Of a stretch of 64,000 nucleotides of DNA, positions 56,801-64,000 are shown piece by piece. This stretch comes from Acholoe squamosa (lineage: Eukaryota; Annelida; Polychaeta; Phyllodocida; Polynoidae). Every line of letters starts with the position of its first letter. Positions within the stretch are counted from its first letter, which is position 1. The position numbers and the translations under genes are program-made. Location of the stretch: NCBI GenBank assembly GCA_949317995.1, contig OX439038.1, forward strand, positions 69,264,659 to 69,328,658. The letters are read 5' to 3'. Below the pieces are notes generated by a model, which worked only from the letters and a program-made list of their open reading frames with translations, ran no database searches and was not told the origin of the DNA.

Positions 56801-57832
56801 GACAAACCTTATACTTGTCATACGCCACCACTCACCCCAGTTCCGCTACCCGAGAGAGTGTGGCAAAAGGTTGCTATGGATATTGTTGGTCCATTTCCTA
56901 ATACAAAGTACAAATTCGCCATTGTATTAGTAGATTACTATTCTAAATGGTGTGAAGTCTCATTTGTCACTGAGGTGACAACTGCCAAAGTCAAGGACTT
57001 TCTTATCACGGTTTTTGCAAGCGAAGGTTTTCCTGAATATCTTGTTACAGATAATGGTGTACAATTGTGTTCACGAGAAATGAAGTCTTTTCTTTCAGAA
57101 CGCAATATAACACATTGCAGGGTTGCTTTGTACCATCCACAGGCCAATGGCCTAGTTGAGAGAATGAACCGTACAATAAAGGAGGGAATTCAAATTGGTA
57201 AACTTGAGGGTAAGACTCCTACTGAGGCTTTTAGGGAAAGGTTAGTAGCGTATCATGCGACACCAAATGGTATTACAGGTAAGACTCCATTCGAGCTAAT
57301 GCGAGGTAGACAGGTATGCACTAAGGTTCAAATACTCCAATCCAAAGATGAAAATGTTCATCATAAAAATGTTAAAGCAAAAGTAGATGCTGCTCAAGCC
57401 AGCTATAAGGCAAAGTTTGACAGCAAGCCTGGTGTCAAGGAACACCAGATTGGTGTCGGAGATTATGTCCGGGTAAGAAATCCAAGGCATGTTTTAAAAG
57501 GGGGGATGAGATATTCAAAACCTCTAAAGGTGAAACAGGTAAATGGTAATTGTATAATGTTAGAAGATGGTAAGAAATGGAACTCTTCTAGGTTGTGCAA
57601 GGTCCAAGTCAAAAATAATGAGTATGAGTTTGATGACTGGTACCACATGGACATGTTGGCAGAAAACAATGAGAACATTCAACCTGTACCAGTTATGCCA
57701 CAGCAGGCACAACCAGTCCAAATTGAAAACAATATACCTAGGGTGGCACAGCCGGTCCCTAATGAAAACGTCCAAAGACGTGGAGCACGCATTAGGCGCC
57801 CTCCACAGAGACTCAACGATTATGAGACATAA
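53804..57832 (+). CDS. Gag-Pol polyprotein of intact Ty3/gypsy element
   Basis: 1342 residues in one frame from ATG in good context (caccATGG). Domains in order: Gag with two CCHC-type knuckles (CYRCG at about 229, CTKCQ at about 252); retropepsin with DSG at about 308; RT with FTKLDLSSAYHQIP and the YFQDDVLIYA box at about 585-592; RNase H with TTDASGYGLGA at about 735. Integrase has HHCC at about 959-995, Asp in MDIVGP (about 1025), Asp in VTDNG (about 1083) and Glu in VERMNRT (about 1118). A Pro/Gln-rich tail follows. All catalytic residues are present and no frameshift is seen. The protein makes particles, copies RNA to DNA and integrates it. Confidence 0.97.
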   Translation: MAAAYIPLDPIPKFLDVPGRPPIPWEEWVNLFDNFLQASPDIDKVPIKRQVCILLHYLGTEGQRRYTKLKELPNYPAAATDLDKAKLKMGNEFKTSKHKRSERAIFRLRKQKPVETISEFVAALRDLASTCDFGDFLDEAVCDQLIEKVSSHKIKERLYAEDDLELDRAIQIAKRIESASKNAQATNSSTFDDTVNSVKGKYKGKKQNPGNVQKASQQGAPKSKPTKGRCYRCGSPDHYANDPNCKAIGKKCTKCQKVGHFASVCFSGQVNQVDDELQQVVLTINSIHDSQMPRCDILIEGVSVHILVDSGSMYTILPKSLYDSLFSHCPLHKSDIHPGGYEGIPITIHGFFKATIQYKERSTTEKVYVSKKGAAIIGWPTQCKLSIVLDPTLSQPVLHTAPSFVEEFSDVFDESATKAAKYFTHDIRWKEGEVPVQHRVRNVPLSVRPALTKELQRLQDLGMIEPIEASEWVSPIVIAKKSNGRIRICVDLKDVNSKIVVETHPIPNIHEMLSTLGDAKIFTKLDLSSAYHQIPLTEKSKDITAFITPDGLYRYTRVPFGLASASSLFQRMMHHIFKDTTGVRYFQDDVLIYAKTQTEHDDILRTVLTRLRHHGLTVSKEKCQFRVQSVEYLGHTITHEGIRPKDDLVHAVMDAPTPENKDQLRSFLGLCEYMSKFIQNFASKVVPLREILKKDVNFKWEKLHDQIFSDLKSEIMSKPLIHAFDTSDSVETIVTTDASGYGLGAVLSQVSGGSEKIIAFISRTLSDAEKRYSTIEREMLACYWASQRLRTFLWGIPYTLRTDHKPLIDILTTKGFSSDRTSPRINRWSARLLEYNFHATYVPGANNKIADCLSRLPVPGSPDEFCHDSPMDESIAHIQEVTNGVITANELRDAVKNDTNLQSVIEYTISSWPSVKSLPSEVAKFHSVANELSFEDGMLRRGERLIIPDSLQARVIQLAHEGHFGMTMVKRRLRQYYWWPSMDRHIEQTVKNCTYCIASDKPYTCHTPPLTPVPLPERVWQKVAMDIVGPFPNTKYKFAIVLVDYYSKWCEVSFVTEVTTAKVKDFLITVFASEGFPEYLVTDNGVQLCSREMKSFLSERNITHCRVALYHPQANGLVERMNRTIKEGIQIGKLEGKTPTEAFRERLVAYHATPNGITGKTPFELMRGRQVCTKVQILQSKDENVHHKNVKAKVDAAQASYKAKFDSKPGVKEHQIGVGDYVRVRNPRHVLKGGMRYSKPLKVKQVNGNCIMLEDGKKWNSSRLCKVQVKNNEYEFDDWYHMDMLAENNENIQPVPVMPQQAQPVQIENNIPRVAQPVPNENVQRRGARIRRPPQRLNDYET

Positions 57833-57963
57833 ATAACATATAGACTGCGAGTTCATTTTTCATATTGATATCAACAAAGATTGTTGTGCTATGTTTCATT
57901 TACTACTGGTGTTGATATTATATGTATTACGATACTCCGTATCTGGTTTGAGAAAGGGAGATA

Positions 57964-58125
57964 TGTTGTGACCGCGAAAACTCCACCGGATAACGTAAAC
58001 ATTACAAGGTTAAATAAACACAGTGAGACACCTCTACTTCCGGCCTGAACGTCTACACTTGTCCCTGAGTCAGTTCTTCATTAAAATACATGATTATACA
58101 ATAATCTACACCCTACAATACATCA
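57964..58125 (+). repeat. 3' LTR of intact Ty3 element
   Basis: 162 bp, same sequence as the 5' LTR apart from one base seen; preceded by a purine tract at about 57950-57963. Confidence 0.95.
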
Positions 58126-58870
58126 GCTTTATAGATCTATGTTGCAAACCTTACAGGAGCACAAATAAGAACTACAGATTTAGGGTGTGAGGGAAGGAGA
58201 TTTTCCCCCTGTAATTCTAGGGCTGGGGCTATTCACCCCTGAGCCCCCCCCCCCAGAAAATTTGCAACTTTTACCAGTGGCTTTATAGATCTAGGTGACA
58301 AACCTTCAGGAGCACTAATAAAAACTGCAGTTTTAGGGACTGAGGCAGATTTTTTCCCCATTATTCTGTGGTTTGGGCCACTCACCCAAGAGACCCCCCC
58401 ACTAAAATTTGCAATTTACCAAAGGCTTTATAGATCATGGTTGCAAACCTTACAGGGGCACAAAAAGAACTACAGATTTAGGGTGGGGGGGGCAGGAGAT
58501 TTCTTCCCCATGATTCTGGGGGTTGGGGCCATTCACCCCAGAAAATTTGTAATTTTTACCAGAGGCTTTATAGATCAAGGTAACAAACCCTCACAGGAGC
58601 ACAAATAAAAACTACAGATTTAGGGAGTGGGAGCAGGAGATTTTTCTCCCCATTATTCTCTGGTTGGGACCACTCACTCGAGAGCCCCCCCCCCAGAACT
58701 TTTACAATTTTTTCCAGAGGCTCTATAGATCTAGGTTGCAAACCTTTCTAGAGCACAAATGAGAACTGCAGATTTAAAGTATGGGTGGCAGTTTTTTTTC
58801 TTTAATTCTTGGGCCATTCACGCCAGGGCCTCCTATAGACAACTCGATCTAAGTTGCTATCCTTCTAGAG
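58126..58870 (+). repeat. Satellite array, unit about 140-157 bp
   Basis: Unit starts (GGCTTTATAGATC) at about 58126, 58279, 58424, 58564 and 58719, with a last decayed copy. Each ends in a C-run followed by AAAATTTGCA. It continues the unit at 53122-53281. Confidence 0.9.
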
Positions 58871-59280
58871 CACAAGTAAAAAGTACACATTTAGGGAGTG
58901 GGGGTAGGAGATTTTCAACATTGGTGGCAACCTGATTTGTTCTTCTTTTGCCAGAATTTAGTCCTAAATATCATAGGCTATGGAGATTTCAGATTAAGCA
59001 AGACTTGACTCGTCCTTTATGCCTCACCAGGCAAACAATCAAAGATAAAATGTTCCAATGAACTACATTTGCTTGTTTTGACTGCCATCTAGGAGGGGGC
59101 GTAAAGAATTTTGATGCATTGTGCCAAAACCCACCACCCCCTGTTGATAAATGATTTTTTGTCTGGTTTCGATGTGTCCCTGCTTCCAAGGTGTCTGCAC
59201 CTAAGGTGTCCAGTTACCACCCAGACCCCACCCCCCCCCCATGCAGTCCGTCGCAGTACGGGCTGGCTTCAGATCTTACT

Positions 59281-59390
59281 CCCAGGCTTCCCTAGCCCAC
59301 TTAAAAGGGACTACCGGTATATCTCATCATTCCTGTCCCCTTAGGATGTGTGTGGTGCACATATGTGCGGGCACTGACACATTCCTCTGT
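59281..59390 (+). repeat. Interspersed repeat, partner of 27313-27410
   Basis: cttccctagcccacttaaaa ... gtgcgggcactgacacattc, the reverse complement of the copy inside NUTF2. Confidence 0.75.
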
Positions 59391-59624
59391 GAAATTGTGT
59401 AATGTAGTTCTCGTCATGAATATGACCTTAGCTGTCTCAGACCTTACTCTATCTCTGGGTCATCCTCACCCAGGCACTGAACTAGTTCTCCCAGCAGATA
59501 CTTACCTCCTCTGGCACTGTCAAAAGCCTTAGGTTGGAGAGTGAATACACATCCCGATTCAAACAAGTTCTTACTGACATCAAAGAGGGTAATTAAGTTA
59601 TAAACTTGAATACACATCCAGTGG

Positions 59625-59629
<5 letters not shown>

Positions 59630-59699
<70 letters not shown>

Positions 59700-59722
59700 T
59701 ATATATAGAGAGAGAGAGAGAA
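59630..59722. repeat. (AT)n followed by (GA)n microsatellite
   Basis: About 65 bp of alternating AT, then a GA run of about 20 bp. Confidence 0.95.
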
Positions 59723-61279
59723 GGAGAGAGAGCTGATGCCAGGCTACTCAACTGGTATCAATAGGCGCTGGCCGAGGCTAGGGGTCACCTGGGTGGTGGA
59801 TTTCATGCACACGCCCTAAGATCTTTTAGGCCCTCCGCCTTGGAGGGGTGTGAAAACTTTTGCCCTCCCCTGTCATTCTATTATAACGTGCATTTTTTTC
59901 AATAAAGGGTAAAAAATTTAACCCCCTCCCAAGATTGGCAAATATTTTGCCCCTCCCCCAAAACCACCACCCGACTCAGTTGTTAACAAATAAAAGACCA
60001 CTCCCTTAAGGCAACAGCAGCCGAGCCATACTGGATAGGTATCTAAGCAGAGACAGGGTTCTCCACAGAATGTAAAATCACACCGTAAAATATCCTGCAG
60101 CGGGCTGGCGTAAAATTCCAGTTGGTAATATCCTAAGCCTTATGGTAGGCTAAATTTGGTTGTGTCGTCTCATTCATGACAGTGTGGGGATTACAGATGG
60201 GAATTGAAAGTATTTTCATAAATATGGCCATAACTTCTGTTCTAATTGGAAGATTTGCAAAATTCAAAAAGCTATATGAAGCTAACCTGACACCGGCGGT
60301 GATTCTGAGATGACATCACACCGGCAGCAGTAAAAATCACACCGGCGGCCCACCGCCATCATTACAGTGTGAGGAGAACCCTGAGAGAGACTGTGACCTG
60401 TGAGTTGCCCTCCTTTGTACGCAGGCCATGATCCCAGCTTTCTAATGGTGAAAGAATTTTTCAAATCGGTCAATTAGAAGCATAGTTGTGTATAAATGCA
60501 ATTGCAATGAATTCTATACCTGCTGCCTTGAAATGTCAAGTAATTTGGCCTGTTTGAGAGGGAAATGGCCTGCATAAGATGTGAGGACGAAAGCTACATT
60601 GGCTTGCGTTGAGAAAATGTTTTTGGCAACACTGTTTGTAATGTCACAGGGTGGCCGTTGAACGTCGGCAACGTTTTTCTTGTTGCTGCTTCTTAAGAGT
60701 TTTCAAATGCACTCCATCCAAAAAGGGTTGGATAGCACACGGATTGTACATGAGAACCAAAATGGTTTCTATCTGATAGAAAGAGGATGTAAATTTCCAT
60801 GAATCATTCGGAAAATCAAAAATTTTGGAGCCTTTTTCGTGGGGTGGGGGGAAACGACTTCTAAATTATGATAAAAAGATGTCAATTAAATACTACATAT
60901 TGAGGGCTTTCCTACAATTTTAATCAAATTGCTGTGACAATTATAAGTAAGCTAAGAGTGATATCTTTAGGCAGTCATGAAGAGGGACATTTGCTGTAGT
61001 TCTGTGTTGCTCACCAGGGGACCCATGGGAGAGATATCAGACTTCAGTGCTTTAGGGATTCCCATCCATTGTAGTATACACCATGCGGATACCTAGATAA
61101 GCGAAAGCTCAGAAAAAAAGTTACAGTAGTTGTTCTTAAATCCTAATCTACCTAAAAAAAAGTCTACCCCACAGCCTATCGACAACCCTGAGCTAATTAT
61201 TAGGAATTTGATCCAGATTATACAAACATTTATATCCTGATATAACTTGAATCTCCCCCATACAGCCTGATCTACCACA
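59723..61279. other. Intergenic and probable 5' flank of CENP-T
   Basis: No ORF of note. At 60282-60355 CACCGGCGG-type blocks recur three times. Just before the CENP-T ATG the string aatctcccccatacag could be a splice acceptor, so a 5' UTR intron is possible. Confidence 0.4.
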
Positions 61280-61528
61280 ATGAGTTCCAAGTCAGATGAC
61301 AGCTTCACCCCACGGTCTATGATCCAAGGCATTCTGGAGAACAACCCAGAGCAAGTGGAGCATACAGTACGTGTGACTCGGCACCAGGCCAGCCTACTCA
61401 ATGCATCCCAGAGCCGCTCCTCAAGGAAACGCAGCTCCATCTCTATGGTTGAACCTAGTGGGAAGAAGAGAAAGCCAAACCGTTCAAGGCTGTCAGCATC
61501 AATGAATGAGACTACACCAAGGACACTG
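61280..61528 (+). CDS. CENPT: CENP-T exon 1 (N-terminus, two TPR-type motifs)
   Basis: 83 codons from ATG 61280 (accacaATGAG) to donor GTATAT. The N-terminus contains FTPRSMIQGIL, with Thr at residue 10, and ends with TTPRTL at 78-83. Human CENP-T has STPRTLLRRVL with Thr11 and QTPRTLLKNIL with Thr85, CDK sites whose phosphorylation recruits NDC80. The rest is basic and disordered (RSSRKRSSISM, GKKRKPNRSR). CENP-T is an inner kinetochore protein. The spacing match to human is striking; identification rests on these motifs because the histone fold lies beyond the window. Confidence 0.8.
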
Positions 61529-61830
61529 GTATATATCTTATTCGTTTTCATGTAAAACCTTATATAATATCGTCATAAAGAATTATAGGGCACTTGTAGA
61601 TTTGAAACGGTGTATTTTGAATAGGTGTGAAAAATACTTGCATTCAGATAACATGCTCGGAAAAATTACAGGTATAATCAGGGAATGTACGTAGGAAATT
61701 CCTACGACTTTCTGTAAATTTTGGTACATCTTCTGTGCATGTAAAATCCTAAATATTGTTTAGCCCCAGCAAATTATATTTGCCCCTTAATATAAATTAA
61801 TCATAATTTTGCATATCTTTTTGACATAAG

Positions 61831-62053
61831 ATCACAGGATTCTTAGGTACTCAGGACTCCGAGAAGACATTGAGAATAGAACCAAGAGTTACTAGGACCC
61901 CTGTCAGCCCCAAAAGCGCCTCAGGAAATAGGCGCCAGTCGAGGCGTCAGTCCTTGCTGCGACAGGTGACTATGCGTAGCCTGCAGCGTAGTGTGAATGA
62001 AGTACCTGAAGAACCTACCCCAAGGACTCTCATTAGGGGAATCATACAGGAAG
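61831..62053 (+). CDS. CENPT: CENP-T exon 2 (third TPR-type motif)
   Basis: Acceptor ttgacataag, 74 codons plus one base, donor GTTTGT. It continues the motif of exon 1 (ITGFL, residues 84-88), then RTPVSPK (105-111), a basic stretch and TPRTLIRGII (146-155). The last is a third copy of the CDK/NDC80-type motif. Phase 0 in, phase 1 out. Confidence 0.78.
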
Positions 62054-62143
62054 GTTTGTACTACCGTAACTTCTCATTTAACACTGGGTATTCTCTGAAA
62101 TTGATGTAATTTGCGCTTTTTATTTCAGTTTTACCAGTAATTA

Positions 62144-62377
62144 CCGTAAACTCCTGCGTATAAGACGCGTCCTCTACGCCAAACAAAATGCTGAGGAGTC
62201 TTATAGCTTTCTCTCAAGTTGGGGGTGCGTCTTATACGAGGGGTAATTTTTCTATAGAAATGTACTAATCTTACAAATATCAGCATTAAAATGTGCGTCT
62301 TATACGCGAAAATGCATGTGCTAAGTTTTGGGGTGCGTCTTATGCGCGCAACGCGTCTTCTACGCGGGAGATTACGG
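62144..62377. mobile_element. TA-flanked MITE, CGTAATCTCCCGCG family, copy 2
   Basis: Ends CCGTAAACTCCTGCGTATAA and the complement of CCGTAATCTCCCGCGTAGAA, flanked by TA. 234 bp, inside CENP-T intron 2. Several internal copies of gcgtcttatacg. Confidence 0.8.
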
Positions 62378-62628
62378 TATATTATTTATTTAATCTATAA
62401 GGCATGCCATGACATTGTGATTCCCTTAGCCGAAGGAGCAAGAAAATGACTTGCTTAGCACATGAGTGTTGCGCTGCTCACTACTCTCATAATCACTTGA
62501 TGTTTACTTGGGTTTACATTTACCTGTTGACATACATATGTCTTGAAATTCTATTGTTGAATCTATTTCGAATTGCTACTGTTACAGTGAATGTTACCCT
62601 GACAAACACCTTTCTGTGTTAACTTTAG

Positions 62629-62746
62629 CCGAAGATGAAACCCCTGTGATACCAGTCCGTCAACGAAGACGCTCCAGTATATATGAGGCACGAGACCCCA
62701 TGGAAATAACTGTAGAAAAGAGTCCACTAAAGGGCAGTCAGCAAAG
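62629..62746 (+). CDS. CENPT: CENP-T exon 3
   Basis: Acceptor aactttag, 118 bp, donor GTAAAC. Phase 1 in and phase 2 out, agreeing with exons 2 and 4. The peptide is basic and acidic by turns (VRQRRRSSIYEARDPMEITV, then EKSPLK). SP and TP sites suggest further phosphorylation. No folded domain. Confidence 0.72.
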
Positions 62747-62980
62747 GTAAACTATGTTAATTGTTAAACAAAATGTTAAATGAACCAAATCTAAAAAGGA
62801 TTCATAATAATGTTAATCGTGATTACAAGATTTTATTCAGGAATTGGATTTCTTGATAACTTTTCACGCTATAACTGAAATACTTGTATTGCCTTGAAGC
62901 TATACTGGATTTAAATCCATACACCCTTTAAACCGTGTCAACCCAGTAGCATTTTAAAAGAAAACAACCTGTAATTTCAG

Positions 62981-63144
62981 CATAAGCATGCTTGAAGACA
63001 GTTTTATGGGCGCATACAGTCAGCCGAGTCAATCACAGCGCAGTCAACGTATTACTCGACAGCAAAGGGCAAACAAGACACGTGTACCTTTGTCACCCGG
63101 AGACTTTGTAGCTAGCATCCAAGGAATACTCAGCCAATCGACCC
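62981..63144 (+). CDS. CENPT: CENP-T exon 4
   Basis: Acceptor gtaatttcag, 164 bp, donor GTAAGA. It starts SISMLEDSFMG, followed by a Q/S/R-rich segment and LSPGDFVASIQGIL (residues 234-247). The last looks like a fourth, degenerate copy of the TPR-type motif, with SP in place of TP. Phase 2 in, phase 1 out. Confidence 0.72.
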
Positions 63145-63611
63145 GTAAGATTTTTAGCATAGATTTATCGTTTTCCTCTCTAAAGGAAACATAATAGTTA
63201 AGTGCACCGTGCACTTAGATGTAAGATCTAGGCCTGGCAAGTAACTCGCAAGAGCTGCATGCATGCATCAAGACGAACCAGTAGGGGTTGATGCATTGGT
63301 GCATCATTGTAGCAAATTCACATGAACTATGAATTTTGAACTTAGATAGTCTTCAGTAAAGGTTGAGCTATCAGTAGTAAATGGAATGCACTCTATAACT
63401 AAAGAAGTGAATGAAAAGGTTTGTTCCAAAGAGTATTCCGGCTTGGCTGACGCTTTTTCCATGGCATTTGGAATCCGAAGCTTTTACAGTAATGTTATCT
63501 GTGCAATCTATACATTCCCCATTAGAAAAAATAAATGTGACAATTTCCGAAGTTTCTGTGAGTGACAAGCCTTATTCCACACTACAGTAAGCAATGTTTG
63601 ATTATTTGCAG

Positions 63612-63673
63612 GCAGCCGCAGAGGGGCAACCCAGAGTCAACTTCAAGACATAAGTGAACTGGAAGAATCACAG
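63612..63673 (+). CDS. CENPT: CENP-T exon 5
   Basis: Acceptor ttatttgcag, 62 bp, donor GTAAGA. The peptide SRRGATQSQLQDISELEESQ is polar and acidic at its end. Phase 1 in, phase 0 out. Confidence 0.65.
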
Positions 63674-63899
63674 GTAAGATTATTTATTGAGAAAAATACC
63701 TCGTGTGTTGAAATATACATGTAGTCTAACTCTAAGATTTTTTTTAAAATTCATCGACACATACAATGACTGTACGTTACTGTAGAAATGGAAAACATTG
63801 ACGCACCTTAACGTACTATTACAATCATTGACTGCATTTGTTGTATGATATAAATGTAAAACGAATTTGCCATCATGAAATATATTTGCATGTTTTCAG

Positions 63900-64000
63900 A
63901 GACCTGATGCTAGTACATCCATAACAACTGCAGCACAGGTCCATGCGGAAGACGTTATAACTTCTGATGATGATGTTGCTAGCTTAGTTTGGGCGCCTGC
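63900..64000 (+). CDS. CENPT: CENP-T exon 6, cut by window end
   Basis: Acceptor catgttttcag, open to the last base in phase 0. Acidic (EDVITSDDDVAS). The histone-fold C-terminus that would prove the identity lies to the right of the window. Confidence 0.6.

Larger units (their letters stand above)
53282..58125 (+). mobile_element. Intact Ty3/gypsy retrotransposon, 4844 bp
   Basis: Two 162 bp LTRs (one base difference seen), a 5 bp target duplication GCTTT (53277-53281 and 58126-58130), a primer binding site TGGCGACGAGG two bases after the 5' LTR, a purine tract (gagaaagggagata) before the 3' LTR, and one uninterrupted Gag-Pol ORF. Everything needed for a recently active copy is present. A single fused ORF and short LTRs recall the Mag/SURL-type lineage, but this is not tested. 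Confidence 0.95.

Overview
The window looks like nuclear DNA of an animal, most likely a marine invertebrate. It has a few intron-containing host genes with GT/AG splice sites, separated by dense layers of retrotransposons, MITEs, SINE-like sequences and satellites. I cannot place it more precisely. Two host genes are recognised. A nuclear transport factor 2 gene (NUTF2) lies on the minus strand at 26807-36775, with two alternative last exons. The first six exons of a CENP-T kinetochore gene lie on the plus strand from 61280 to the window end. Both were assembled by eye from exon phase and family motifs.

Layout. 1-8862: the 3' part of a decayed Ty3/gypsy-like LTR element (integrase, an unusually long post-pol region with extra ORFs, polypurine tract, 3' LTR). 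8863-24760: remnant of a virus-like element of the Polinton/Maverick/adintovirus kind. It holds a TATA promoter, a nuclear-looking ORF, a PC4-like ORF, both ends of a protein-primed family B DNA polymerase, and small downstream ORFs. The polymerase is broken by a TA-flanked MITE, a LINE and a Ty3 element whose 5' half is missing. SINE-like repeats and a hairpin break the ORFs at 23-24.7 kb. 24761-26806: no gene recognised, a degenerate tandem repeat. 26807-36775: NUTF2, whose large first intron holds a tRNA-like sequence, a LINE fragment and a stack of nested hAT-like MITEs. 36776-53280: intergenic and repeat-rich, with 420 perfect ATGG units, two minisatellite families in an A-B-A order, several MITEs, and a 1153 bp element with 59 bp terminal inverted repeats, a 9 bp target duplication and about 33 internal palindromes. 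53282-58125: an intact, recent Ty3/gypsy element with one 1342-residue Gag-Pol ORF, two 162 bp LTRs and a 5 bp target duplication, inserted in a satellite array. 58126-61279: the rest of that array, simple repeats and no recognised gene. 61280-64000: CENP-T.

NUTF2 encodes the carrier that returns RanGDP to the nucleus, and CENP-T links centromeric chromatin to the NDC80 complex. The remainder is a record of successive insertions. The order can be read in several places: MITEs inside a hAT-like element inside a fold-back element; a MITE inside the polymerase ORF; the intact Ty3 element inside a satellite. All identifications are from motif recognition without database searches.
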